From: Orientallactaga sibirica
Lineage: Eukaryota; Chordata; Mammalia; Rodentia; Dipodidae
Length of the DNA stretch: 64,000 nt
Assembly: GCA_036365145.1 (NCBI GenBank)
Contig: JAEOAD010002856.1
Span: forward strand, 310,001 to 374,000
Direction of reading: 5' to 3'
Position 1 is the stretch's first letter, and each line of letters begins with the position of its first letter. Shown here one piece after another: positions 26,941-38,080 of this stretch. A model generated the notes under the pieces. The model saw nothing but the letters and a program-made list of their open reading frames with translations, was not told the DNA's origin and ran no database searches. The position numbers and the translations under genes were made by a program.

Positions 26941-29900
26941 GAACTTGCTGCACTCAACCGTCTTCGTAGGAATGCAAGTCATTCCGAGAGCAGAACTAGA
27001 TTATTTCACTCAGGACAGTGTATGGAAATGAAGATGTTTCTTTTCTATAGAAACTACATTAGAAAACAAACGTATGTAGTAAGTTGTACATCTTGTTAGA
27101 TTATACAAACGAGGAAAGTTTGAACTCGCTGCACTGAACACTCTTCGTAGGAAAGTAAATCATTCTGATAGCAGAACTAGATTATTTCACACAGTACAGT
27201 GTTCAGCAATGAAGATGTTTCTTTTCTATAGAAAGTACATTAGAAATGAAACATATGCAGTAAATTGTACATGTTCTTAGATTACACAAACGAGGAATGT
27301 TTCAATTTCCTGCACTGAACCTTCTTGTAGGAAAGCCACTCATTCCAGGAGTTGAACTAGCTTAATTCACATAGTACAGTGTTCAGCAATGAAGATGTTT
27401 CTTTTCTAACTCAACTATTTTAGAAATGAAACGAATCTACTACGTTGCATATCTTGTTAGATTACACAAACGAGGAAAGTTTGAACTTGCTGCACTCAAC
27501 CGTCTGCGTAGGATGGCAACTCATTCCGAGAGCTGAACAAGCTTATTACACACAGTAGAGGGTTCACCAATGAAAATGTTTCTTTTCTAACGCAACTACT
27601 TTAGAAACGAACCAAATCTACTAAGTTGTAAATCTTCTTAGATTTAACAAATGTGGAAAGTTTGAACTTGCTGCAGTCAACCCTCTTCGTAGGAAAGCAA
27701 GTCATTCCGAGGGCAGAACTAGCTTAATTCACACAGTACAGTGTTCGGCAATGAAGATGTTTCTTTTCTATAGAAACTACATTAGAAATGAAATGAATCT
27801 ACTACTTTGTACATCTTGTTAGATTACACAAACGAGGAAAGTTTGATCCTGCTGAACTGAACCCTCTTTGTAGGAAAGCAACTCATTCTGAAGGCAGAAC
27901 TAGCTGAATTCACACGGTACAGTTATTGGCAATGAAGATGTTTCTTTTCTATAGAAAGTACATTAGTAATGAAACGAATGTACCAAGTTGTATATCTTGT
28001 TAGATTACACAAAGAAGAAAAGTTTGAACTTGCTGCAGTGAACCCTCTTCGTAGAAAAGCAACTCATTCTGAGAGCAGAACAAGCTTATTTCACACAGTA
28101 CAGTGTTCGGCAATGCAGATGTTTCTTTTCTAACGAAACTACTTTAGAAACCAAACGCACTTACTAAGTTGTACATGTTCTTAGATTACACAAACGAGGA
28201 AAGTTTGAATTTGTTGCACTCAACCCTGTTCGTAGGAAAGCAACTCATTCCGAGAGCTGAACAAACTTATTTCACACAGTATAGTTTTTGGCAATGGAGA
28301 TGTTTCTTTTCTAATGCAGCTACTTTAGAAATGAAACGAATCTACTAATTTGTACATCATGTGAGATTGTACAAACGAGGAAAGTTTGAACTCGCTCCAC
28401 TCAACCGTCTTCATAGGAAAGCAAGTCATTCTGAGAGCAGACATGCTTATTTCACTCAGTACAGTCCTTGGCAGTGAAGATGTTTCTTTTCTAACACAAC
28501 TACTTTAGAAAGGAACTGAATCTACTAAGTTGTGCATCTTCTTAGATTACACAAATGAGGAAAGTTTGAACTTGCTGCACTCAACCCTCTTTGTAGGAAA
28601 GCAAGTCATTCCGAGAGCAGAACTAGCTTAATTCACACAGTACAGTGTTCGGCAATGAAGATTTTTTTCTATAGATACTACATTGGAAATGAAACGCATG
28701 TAATAAGTTGTACACCTTGTCAGATTGCACAAACGAGGAAAGTTTGAACTCTCTGCACTCAACCATCTTCGTAAGAAAGCAACTAATTCCGACAGCTGAA
28801 CTAGCTTAATTCACATAGTACAGTGTTCGGTAATGAAGATGTTTCTTTTCTAACACAACTACTTTAGAAACGAACCGAATCTACTAAGTTGTACATATTC
28901 TTAGATTACACAAAGGAGGAAAGTTTGAATTTGCTGCAGTCAACCCTCTTCGTAGGAAAGCAAGTCATTCCGAGAGCAGAACTAGCTTAATTCACACAGT
29001 ACATTGTTCGGCAATGAAGATTTTTTTTTTTCTATAGAAACTACATTAGAAATGAAATGAATCTACGACTTTGTACATTTTGTTAGATTACACAAACGAG
29101 GAAAGTTTGAACTTGCTGTACTCACCCCTCTTCATAGGAAAGCAACTCATTCCAGGGGCAGAACTAGCTTAATTCACATAGTACAGTGTTCAGCAATGAA
29201 GATGTTTCTTTTCTAACAAAACTACTTAAGAAACGAAATGCATCTACTAAGTTGTACAACTTGTCAGATTACACAAACGAGGAATGTTTGAACTTGCTGC
29301 ACTCAACCGTCTTCGTAGGAAAGCAAGTCATTCTGAGAGCCGAACTACCTTATTTCACTCAATACAGTGTTTGGCAATGAAGATGTTTCTTTTCTATAGA
29401 AAGTACATTATAAATGAAACGAATGTACCAAGTTGTACATCTTGTCAGATTACACAAACGAGAAAAGTTTGAACTTGCTGCACTAAACCCTCTTCGTAGG
29501 CAAGCCATTCATTCCGAGAGCTGAACTAGCTTAATTCAAATAGTACAGTATTTGGCAATGAAGATGTTTCTTTTCTAAAGCAACTACTTTAGAAATTAAA
29601 TGAATCTACTAGGTTGTTCGTTTTGTTAGATTACACAAACAAGGAAAGTTTGAACTCGCTGCACTGAACCCTCTTCGTAGGAAAGCAACTCATTCCTAGA
29701 TCAGACCTGGCTTATTTCACACAGTACAGTGTTCAGTAATGAAGATGTTTCTTTTCTAACGAAACTACTTAACAAACCAAATGAATCTAGTAAGTTGTAC
29801 AACTTGTTAGATTACACAAACGGGGAAAGTTTGAACTTGCTGTACTCAACCCTCTTTGTAGGAAAGCAACTCATTCTGACAGCTGAACAAGCTTATTTCA

Positions 29901-30179
29901 CACAGTATAGTGTTCGGCAATGGAGATGTTTCTTTTCTAACGCAAGCACTTAGAAATGAAACGAACCTACTAAGTTGTAAATCTTCTTAGATTTAACAAA
30001 GGAGGAAAGTTTGAACTTTCTGCAGTCAACCCTCTTTGTAGGAAAGTAAGTCATTCCGAAGGCAGAACTAGCTTAATTCACATAGTACAATGTTCGGCAA
30101 TGAAGATGTTTCTTTTCTACAGAAATTACATTAGAAATGAAACAAATGTAGTAAGTTGTATATCTTGTTAGATTATACC

Positions 30180-30550
30180 AACGAGGAAAGTTAGAACTCG
30201 CTGCACTGAACACTCTTCGTAGGCACACCACTCATTCCGAGAGCTGAACTAGCTTAATTCACATAGTACAGTGCTCGGCAATGAAGATGTTTCTTTTGTA
30301 ATGCAACTACTTTAGAAATGAAACGAATGTGCGAGGTTGTACGTCTGGTTAGATTACACAAAAAAGGAAAGTTTGAACTCGCTGCACTGAACTCTCTTCG
30401 TAGGAAAGCAACTCATTCCGAGAGCAGACCTAGCTTATTTCACACAGTACAGTTTTCTGTAATGAAGATGTTTCTTTTCTAACAAAACTACTTAACAAAC
30501 CAAATGCATCTACTAAGTTGTACAACTTGTGAGATTACACAAACGAGGAA
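30180..30550. repeat. Satellite two-monomer block repeated about 14 monomers downstream
   Basis: This two-monomer block shares private variants with 32,716-33,075: CAGTGCTCGGCAATGAAG, TTTCTTTTGTAA, GAATGTGCGAGGTTGTAC, CATCTGGTTAG-like, CACAAAAAAGGAAAG, GAGAGCAGACCTAGC. The offset is about 2,530 bp, 14 monomers. This supports block-wise amplification in subfamily B as well. Confidence 0.75.
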
Positions 30551-33084
30551 AGTTTGAACTTTCTGCACTCAACCATCTTTGTAGGAAAGCAACTCATTCC
30601 GAGAGCTGAACAAGCTTATTACACACAGTATAGTGTTTGGCAATGGAGTTGTTTGCTTTCTAAGACAACTCTTTAGAAATGAAATGAATGTACTACATCT
30701 TGTTAGATTACACAAACAAGGAAAGTTTGAACTCACTGCATTGAACCCTCTTTGTAGGAATGCAACTCATTCCGAGAGCAGATCTAGCTTATTTCACACA
30801 GTACAGTGTTCGGCAATGAAGATATTTCTTTTCTAATGCAACTACTTTAGAAACGAATCGAATCTGCTAAGTTGTACATCTTCTTAGATTACACAAATGA
30901 GGAAAGTTTGAACTTGCTGCACTCAACTCTTTTTGTAGGAAAGCAACTCAATCCGAGAGCTGAACAAGCTTATTTCACACAGTACAGTGTTCGGCAATGA
31001 AGATGTTTCTTTTCAATAGAAACTACATTAGCACTGAAACGAATCTATGACGTTGTACATGTTGTCAGATTACACAATCGAGGAAAGTTAGAACTTGCTG
31101 CACTGAACCCTCTTTATAGGAAAGCAACTCATTCCAAAAGCAGAACGAGCTTAATTCACACAGTACAGTGTTCGGCAATGAAGCTGTTTCTTTTCTATAG
31201 AAACTACATTAGAAATGAAACACATGCACACAGTTGTACATCTGGATAGATTATACAAAGGAAAAAAGTTTGAACTTGCTGTAGTGAACCCTCTTCTTAG
31301 GAAATTAACTCATTCTAAGAGCTGAACAAGCATATTACACACAGTACAGTGTTTGGCAATGGAGATGTTTCTTTTCTAATGAAACTACTTCAGAAACCAA
31401 ACGCATCTACTCAGTCGTACAACGTGTCCGATTACACAAAAGAGGAATGTTTGCACTTGCTGCACTCAACCGTCTTCGAAGGAAAGCAACTCATTCCGAG
31501 AGCTGAACAAGCTTATTACACACAGTACAGTGTTTAGCAATGGAGATGTTTCTTTTCTAACGCAACTACTTTAGAAATGAAATGAATCTACCAAGTTGTA
31601 TATCTTGTTACATTGCACAAACAGGGAAAGTTTGAACTTGCTGTACTCAACCCTCTTCATAGGAGAGCCACTCATTCCAAGAGCTGAACTAGCTTAATTC
31701 ACATAGTACAGTGTTCAGCAATGAATATGTTTCTTTTCTAACGCAACTACTTTAGAAATGAAATGAATCTACCAAGTTGTATATCTTATTAGTTTACACA
31801 AGCGAGGAAAATTTGAACTTGCTGCACTCAACCATTTTCATAGGATGGCAACTTATTCTGAGAGCTGAACAAGCTTATTAAACACAGTACAGTATTCAGC
31901 AATGAAGATGTTTCTTTTCTAACGCAACTACTTTAGAAATGAACCGAATCTACTAAGTTGTACATCTTCTTAGATTACACAAAAGAGGAACGTTTGAACT
32001 TGCTGCAGTCAACCCTCTTTGTAGGACAGCAAGTCATTACGAGAGCAGAACTAGCTTAATTCACACAGTACAGTGTGCGGCAATGAAGATGTTTCTTTTC
32101 TATAGAAACTACATTAGAAAGGAAACGAATCTATGACTTTGTACATTTTGTTAGATTACACAAACGAGGAAAGTTTGATCTTGCTGAACTGAACCCTCCT
32201 CATAGGAAAGCAACTCATTCCGAAGGCAGAACTAGCTTAACTCATATAGTACAGTGTTTGACAATGAAGATGTTTCTTTTCTAACGCAACTACTTTAGAA
32301 ATGAAACGAATCTACTAAGTTGTACATCTTGATAGATTACACAAATGGGGAAAGTTTGAACTTGCTGCAGTGAACCCTTTTCATAGGAAAGCAACTCATT
32401 CCGAGAGCTGAACAAGCTTATTTCACACAGTACGGTGTTCATCAATGGAGATGTTTCTTTTCTAACGCAACTACTTAGAAATGAAACGAATCTACTAAGT
32501 TGTACATATTGTTAGGTTACAAAACGAGAAAAGTTTGAACTTCCTGCACTCAACCGTCTTCAGAGGAAAGCAAGTAATTCTGAGGGCAGAACTAGCTGAA
32601 CTCACACAGTACAATGTTCAGCAATGAAGATGTTTCTTTTCTATAGAAACTACATTAGAAATGAAATGAATGTAGTAAATTGTATATCTTGTTAGATTAT
32701 ACAAACAAGGAAAGTTTGAACTCTCTGCACTGAACTCTCTTCGTAGGCAAGCCACTCATTCCGAGAGCTGAACTAGCTTAATTCACGTAGTACAGTGCTC
32801 GGCAATGAAGATGTTTCTTTTGTAACGCAACTACTTTAGAAATGAAATGAATGTGCGAGGTTGTACATCTGGTTAGATTACACAAAAAAGGAAAGTTTGA
32901 ACTCACTGCACTGAACCATCTTCGTAGGAAAGAAACTCATTCCGAGAGCAGACCTAGCTTATTTCACACAGCACAGTGTTCAGTAATGAAGATGTTTCTT
33001 TTCTAACGAAACTACTTAAGAAATGAAATGCATCTACTAAGTTGTACAACTTCTCAGATTACACAAACGAGGAAAGTTTGAACT

Positions 33085-34077
33085 TGCTGCACTGAACCCT
33101 CTTCTTAGGAAAGCAACTCATTCTGAGAGCAGAACTAGCTTAATTCACACAGTACAGTATTGGGCAATGAAGATGTTTCTTTTCTAAAGAAACTACTTCA
33201 GAACCAAATGCATCTACTAAGTTGTACATCTTGTCAGATTTCACAAATGGGGAAAGTTTGAACTTGCTGCACTGAACCCTCTTCGTAGGAAAGCAACTCA
33301 TTCTCAGAGCAGAACTAGCTTAATTCACACAGTACAGTATTGGGCAATGAAGAAGTTTCTTTTTTACAGAAACTACATTAGAAATGAAACGAATCTACTA
33401 ACTTATACATCTTGTTAGATTACACAAACTGGGCACGTTAGAACTTGCTGCACTGAACCCTCTTCGTAGGAAAGCAACTCATTCTGAGAGCAGAAGTAGC
33501 TTTATTCACACAGTACAGTGTTGGGCAATGAAGATGTTTCTTTTCTATAGAAACTACACTAGAAATGAAACGAATCTATGACTTTGTACATCTTTTTAGA
33601 TTCTACAAATGAGAAAAGTTTGAAAGTGCTGCACTCAACCCTCTTCGTAGGAAAGCAACTCATTCTGAGAGCTGAACAAGCTTATTTCACACAGTACAGT
33701 GTTCGGCAATGGAAATGTTTCTTTTCTAACACAACTACTTTAGAAATGAAACGAATCTACTAATTTGTACATCTTGGTAGGTTACACAAACGAGGAAAGT
33801 TTGAACTTGCTGCACTCAACCCTCTTCGTAGGAAAGTAAGTCATTCCAAAGGCAGAACTACCTTAATTCAAAGCACAGTGTTCAGTAATGAAGATGTTTC
33901 TTTTCTTTAGAAGCTACATTAGAAATGAAACGAAGGGGGCTGGAGAGATGGCTTAGCGTTGCCTATGGAGCCTAAGGACCCTGGTTCAAGGCTCGATTCT
34001 CCAGGACCCACGTCAGCCAGATGCACAAGGGGGTGCACACATCTGGAGTTCGTTTGCAGTGGCTGGAGGTCCTGGCA

Positions 34078-34115
<38 letters not shown>

Positions 34116-34530
34116 CTGCCTATTTCTGTATCTCCCTCTCTCTCAAATAAATAAATAAACAAAATAAAATATATTTTAAAAAAAGAAAAAGAAATGAAAC
34201 GAAGGTACCAAGTTGTACATCTTGTAAGATTATACCAGGGGAAAAGTTTGAACTTGCTGCAGTGAACCCTCTTAGTAGGAAAGTAACTCATTCCGAGTGC
34301 AGAACTACCTTATTTCACACAGTACAGTGTTCAGCTATGAAGATGTTTCTTTTCTAATGAAACTATTTCAGAAACCAAATGCATTTACTAAGTTGTACAT
34401 CTTCTTAGATTACACAATCTAGGAAAGTTTGAACTTGCTACACTCAACACTGTTAGTAGGAAAGCAACTCATTCCGAGAGCTGAACAAGCTTATTATACA
34501 CAGTATAGTGTTTGGCAATGGAGATGTTTG
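33085..34530. repeat. Duplicated satellite block with SINE, right copy
   Basis: This is the counterpart of 23,065-24,340. It keeps the same order of monomer variants and the same SINE insertion site, with an additional monomer (about 33,295-33,475). After about 34,530 the sequence jumps (GAGATGTTTGGCAATGGAGATGAACTTGC), so similarity ends at a small rearrangement. Confidence 0.88.
33935..34189 (+). mobile_element. DIP-like SINE in satellite, right copy
   Basis: This is the same insertion as at 23,726. Relative to that copy it has a short deletion in the head (GGCTTAGCG joins TTGCCTATGG) and a shorter (CT)n tract (about 34,081-34,113). Its target-site duplication AGAAATGAAACGAA is perfect (33,921-33,934 and 34,190-34,203). 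A shared insertion site and duplication show one insertion followed by segmental duplication. Confidence 0.9.
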
Positions 34531-34996
34531 GCAATGGAGATGAACTTGCTGCAGTCGTCCATCTTCGTAGGAAAGCAAGTCATTCTGAGAGCAGAACTTG
34601 CTTATTTCCCTCAGTACAGTGTTTGGCAATGGAGGTGTTTCTCTTCTAACGCAACTACTTTAGAAATGAAACGAATCCACTAGGTTGTACATCTTGTTAG
34701 ATTACACAAACGAGGAAAGTTTGAACTCGCTGCACTGAACCCTTTTCATAGGAAAGCAACTCATTCAGAGAGCAGTCCTCGCTTATTTCACACAGTACAG
34801 TGTTTGTCAATGAAGATGTTTCTTTTGTAACAGAACTACTTAAGAAACCAAATGCATCTACTAAGTTGTACATCTTGTTAGATTACACAAAAGAGGAAAG
34901 TTTGAACTTGCTGTACTGAACCCTCTTCGTAGGAAAGCCACTCATTCCAAGAGCTGAACTAGCTTAATTCACATAGTACAGTGTTCAGCAATGAAG
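34500..34996. repeat. Right edge of the satellite array
   Basis: At about 34,525-34,545 a GGCAATGGAGATG word is repeated and a monomer is truncated. Two to three further monomers follow, and the array stops inside a monomer at about 34,996. The boundary to unrelated sequence is sharp. Confidence 0.85.
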
Positions 34997-35200
34997 ATGT
35001 TTCTTCCTTGTGCTCACTGGCCAGACTGTGTAGCCAAATTCCTGAGCTCTAGGTTCAGTGAGAGACCCGTGAAACAGCCACTGAGGCAAACACCTAACAT
35101 TGACATCTGGCCCCTGATATGTGTAGAGATGAGAAGGTGCACAACACACATATTTGTCCACACACATGAACACACACACACACACTGCATGACATTAAGA
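34997..35200 (+). mobile_element. Possible old rodent SINE fragment with CA tail
   Basis: The stretch contains CTAGGTTCAGTGAGAGACCC, then CACCTAACATTGACATCTGG, then a degenerate CA-rich tail (CACACACACACACA near 35,170). This order is familiar from an old rodent SINE class (B4/RSINE-like), but I cannot fix the family. Confidence 0.4.
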
Positions 35201-35317
35201 CGTGTGAGCAGATACAGTCTCAGAACACATCCCACTCTCTCAAATTAATCTTGAATTTCATGGTGGCAGAGAATAAGTGCAAATGAATGTCTGATTTTCT
35301 CCTGACCATTCAATTCA

Positions 35318-35530
35318 TTTTGAAATTTTTATTTATTTATTTAATTTTTATTTATTTATTTAATTGAGAGATAGAGAATGGACACACCAGGGCTTCCAGC
35401 CACTGCAAATGAACTTCTGATGCACATGACATCTTGTAATTCTGGCTTTATGTGGGTACTGAGGAATCAAACCCAGGTCCTTGGGATTTGCAAGCTAGTG
35501 TCTTGATGGCTGAGTCATCTCTCCAACCCC
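35318..35530 (-). mobile_element. DIP-like SINE
   Basis: Reverse-orientation copy. TTTATTTATTTAATT tail complement, GAGAGATAGAGAATGG, CAGGGCTTCCAGCCACTGC, CTGGCTTTATGTGGGTACTG, and the head complement GAGTCATCTCTCCAACCCC. Confidence 0.88.
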
Positions 35531-35689
35531 ACTATCCAATTCGTATTGGGACAATATAGTAAGGAGATGGAGACTGAAATTTCACTTTCATGCTTCTGCC
35601 TTGGGAGTCTCATTTCCTAAGGTTCTGCCACATTTGCTCAGCTATTCAGTTTCCTGCCTTTGGCATCAAGTTTTTGTCATTAAAGCCCT

Positions 35690-35713
35690 TTTTAATTAGT
35701 TAATTTAATTGAC

Positions 35714-35744
<31 letters not shown>

Positions 35745-35940
35745 ATGGGCAATCCAGGGTCTCCAGTCACTGCAAATGAATTTCAAACACATGGGCCATT
35801 GTGTGCATCTGGCTTTATGTGGGTACTGGGGAATTGAACTTGGATCCTTATGCTTCATAGGAAAGTGCCTTAACTACTAAGCCATCTCTCCAGCTTTTAA
35901 AAAATATTTTAATATTTATTTTTATTTGAGAGAGAGATCG
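35690..35940 (-). mobile_element. DIP-like SINE followed by a second SINE tail fragment
   Basis: The full-length minus copy spans 35,690-35,896: a GA microsatellite at about 35,717-35,745, CCACTGCAAATGAAT body, and AAGCCATCTCTCCAGC head. It is followed by a truncated minus-strand tail (35,898-35,940) with TTTATTTTTATTTGAGAGAGAG. Confidence 0.85.
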
Positions 35941-36129
35941 TACAATGAATTTAAAAATGAGATTGATTTTACTCTGTCTAGGTCCCACTTGAAGACTGGA
36001 ATTTGACTATAACATCTTGTTGTTACACAAAGTGGGATGTTTCAGTGAATAACTATGATTTAGTTATCACTTTGGGAATGGAATTTGTTCTAAATTTATG
36101 TCCTTATCTGCACATATGTGTATGTGTAT

Positions 36130-36665
36130 GTGATACTTTGAATGGACAACCCCCAATATATTCAGCATTTTACTATAGTGTGGAATTTGAAACACTGGCC
36201 AACTGGCTGGAGGAAGTGTCACTGTGGGTGGATCCTATGGTCCAGCCTGAAGGTCTGGGGGTGGATTTGGAATTCCAGCCTAAAGATATGCACAGTGGGC
36301 TGGAGACATGGCTTAGAGGTTAAGGCACTTGCCTACAAAGCCACAGGACCCTGGTCCAATTCCCCAGAACTCATGTAAAGCCAGATGCACAAGGTGACAC
36401 ATGCATCTGGAGTCCATTATCAGTGACTGGAGGCTTTGGGCATATGCATTCTTCTCTCTCTCTCTCAAATAATAAAAATATTTTTCCAAAGAAGAAATGC
36501 AAAGTGCCCGAGCTTTTCCTGGAGTTCCACGGGTGTGCTTGTTTGCTCTTTGGTGGTGGCTTGTGGCTTTTTCTCCCTCTGCATGGTCCTGTGAAAGGGG
36601 ACAAGCTTCTTTCACCATGGAACTTCCCCTGGACCTGTAAGCTTTGATAAATATCCCTTCCTCCA
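36130..36665 (+). repeat. Dispersed repeat of unclear family, interrupted by a SINE
   Basis: Flanks of the SINE at 36,298 look like two ends of one older element: CCAATATATTCAGCATTTTA and GGAGGAAGTGTCACTGTGGG on the left, CCATGGAACTTCCCCTGGACC and TGTAAGCTTTGATAAATA on the right. Similar pairs occur inside the ERV at 54,837-55,140. The layout recalls a MaLR-type LTR, but this is only a guess. Confidence 0.4.
36298..36487 (+). mobile_element. DIP-like SINE
   Basis: Plus copy. GGGCTGGAGACATGGCTTAG head, TTAAGGCACTTGCCTAC, GCCAGATGCACAAGGTG, CTCTCTCTCTCAAATAATAAA tail. Confidence 0.9.
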
Positions 36666-36787
36666 TAACTGTGTCTAGTTTGAAAGTTCATGCCAGCATC
36701 CTGAGCCTGTGTGAGATAACCATCCCACTGAAGGAATGATTAGGGCTACCTATATGGAAATAGATAGAAAATGGTAGCATGATTTAA

Positions 36788-36871
36788 AAATATTTCTTAA
36801 AATTTTATTTGTTTATTTGAGACAGGCAAAGAGGCAGAGAGAAAGAGAGAGAAGAGAGAGAGGGTTGAGAG

Positions 36872-36921
<50 letters not shown>

Positions 36922-37056
36922 GATGCACCAGGGCTGCTAGCTACTGCAAACGAACTCCAGACACATGCACCACCTGTGCATCTTTTTTTACATGGGTTCT
37001 GGGGAATCGATCCCGGGTCCTTTGGCTTTGCTGCTAAGCTATTTCTCCATCCTGGT
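36788..37056 (-). mobile_element. DIP-like SINE with expanded GA tract
   Basis: Minus copy with a long, partly degenerate purine tract (about 36,830-36,920), then GAATGGATGCACCAGGGCTG, CATGGGTTCTGGGGAATC and a diverged head GCTATTTCTCCATCCTGG. Confidence 0.88.
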
Positions 37057-37165
37057 AGCATACTTTTAATCTACAGCATAAAAGACATTAAACAAGTTAT
37101 TGAAGGACTTATAGGAGTTGTGAAGGCATCATTTTTTAAACATATACATGTATATGTATGTTGGT

Positions 37166-37292
37166 TGTTTGAGGTAGGGTCTCATTCTAGCCCAGGCTGA
37201 CCTGGAATTCACTATGGATTCTCAAGCTAGTCTTGAACTACAGTGATCCTCTTTCCTCTGCCTCCTGAGTGCTGGGATTAAAGGCGTGCACC
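37166..37292 (-). mobile_element. B1 SINE, joined to a SINE fragment
   Basis: Minus-strand B1. GAGGTAGGGTCTCATTCTAG, CCCAGGCTGACCTGGAATTC, GTGCTGGGATTAAAGGCG. It ends at CACCACC and runs without a gap into DIP-like sequence. Confidence 0.88.
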
Positions 37293-37366
37293 ACCTGTGC
37301 ATCTGCTTTACATGGGTACTTGGGAGTCCAACCCAGGTCCTTAGGCTTTGCAGGCAAGCAGCAGGT
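37293..37366 (-). mobile_element. DIP-like SINE fragment
   Basis: Only the middle part is present: TGTGCATCTGCTTTACATGG, GGTCCTTAGGCTTTGCAGG. The junction falls in CACCACCTGTGC, a word the two SINE types nearly share. Confidence 0.8.
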
Positions 37367-37859
37367 GTCATTTCTGAACCCAAGGAGATTAATACTTCAT
37401 TTAGTTCATGTGAGATATGCATGTGTTCACATATAGATGAATATATGTATATGTGTGTGCATGTATATCCACATAAAATCATACCCATGAAATAAGTTGA
37501 GTTGATGTTAAAAGAATAAAATAAAAAAATGACAAAAAATGACACCAACATTAAAGATCCTCCAAGACTTACATTCTGTGTAGATCTTTGTGGCTGTGGA
37601 GCCATGGAATGTTGGTGATCCAAAGCTAAGTTATTTTGGGTTAACCTTACCCTCTTTCATTGTTATTCATCACCTGCCTTTATGTCCAGTTTATTATCCT
37701 TGTGACTATTTCATAAAACCTGCTAGGATATATTAATCTATCAAACAGCCCACCAGCTTTGACCAACCCCAAAGTTACTGATGTCATGCAAGAGAATCTG
37801 AAGCCTGCAGCAGAGACGTCCCACCATCCTGAGTTTCCCACTGATGTATTTGCAAAAGT
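37367..37859. other. Unassigned non-coding sequence
   Basis: AT-rich sequence with TATG/TGTG microsatellite-like stretches around 37,430-37,460. No element or coding potential recognised. Confidence 0.6.
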
Positions 37860-38080
37860 TTTTTTTTAAAAATACTTTTATTTATTTATTTGCAAGTACA
37901 GAGAGACAGAAGATAGAGACAGAGAGAATGGGTGTGCCAGGACCTCCACCCACTGCAAATGAACTTCAGACGCATGCACTACCTTGTACATCTGGCTTTA
38001 TGTGGGTACTGGGGAATTGAACTCTGGTCCTTAGGCATTGCAGGAATGTGCTTTAACCACTGATCCATCTCTCCAACCCT
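37860..38080 (-). mobile_element. DIP-like SINE
   Basis: Minus copy. TTTATTTATTTATTTGCAAG tail, GAATGGGTGTGCCAGGACC, CTGGCTTTATGTGGGTACTG, GATCCATCTCTCCAACCC. Confidence 0.92.

Larger units (their letters stand above)
12350..34996. repeat. Satellite array, subfamily B (about 181-bp monomer)
   Basis: This is the same satellite, phase and strand as the stretch before it, but with different diagnostic bases: TTTCTTTTCTAACGCAACTAC or TTTCTTTTCTATAGAAACTAC in place of TTTGTTTTCTAAACAAACTAC, and TAGGAAAGCAACTCATTCCGAGAGCAG in place of the AAGAAAGC form. At least three monomer types intermingle: the TAACGCAACTACTTTAG type, the TATAGAAACTACATTAG type, and a CTACTTCAGAAACCAAATGCATCTAC type. About 120 monomers remain after subtracting inserted elements. 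The array ends abruptly within a monomer at about 34,996, just after AATGAAGATGTTTCTT, where unrelated sequence begins. Confidence 0.96.

Noticed and set aside
1..34996. Dozens of 60-90-codon open frames with similar peptides (for example MFSKQTTLEMKR) suggesting a gene family.
   Set aside because: They are frames of the 181-bp satellite. They start and stop at satellite landmarks, shift between monomers and have no protein-family motif.
1..34996. Regular direct repeats suggesting a CRISPR array.
   Set aside because: Repeats are contiguous 181-bp monomers without unique spacers, in a mammalian genome.
36003..36691. Overlapping open frames of 74-117 codons on both strands.
   Set aside because: They run through a dispersed repeat and a SINE and carry no domain.
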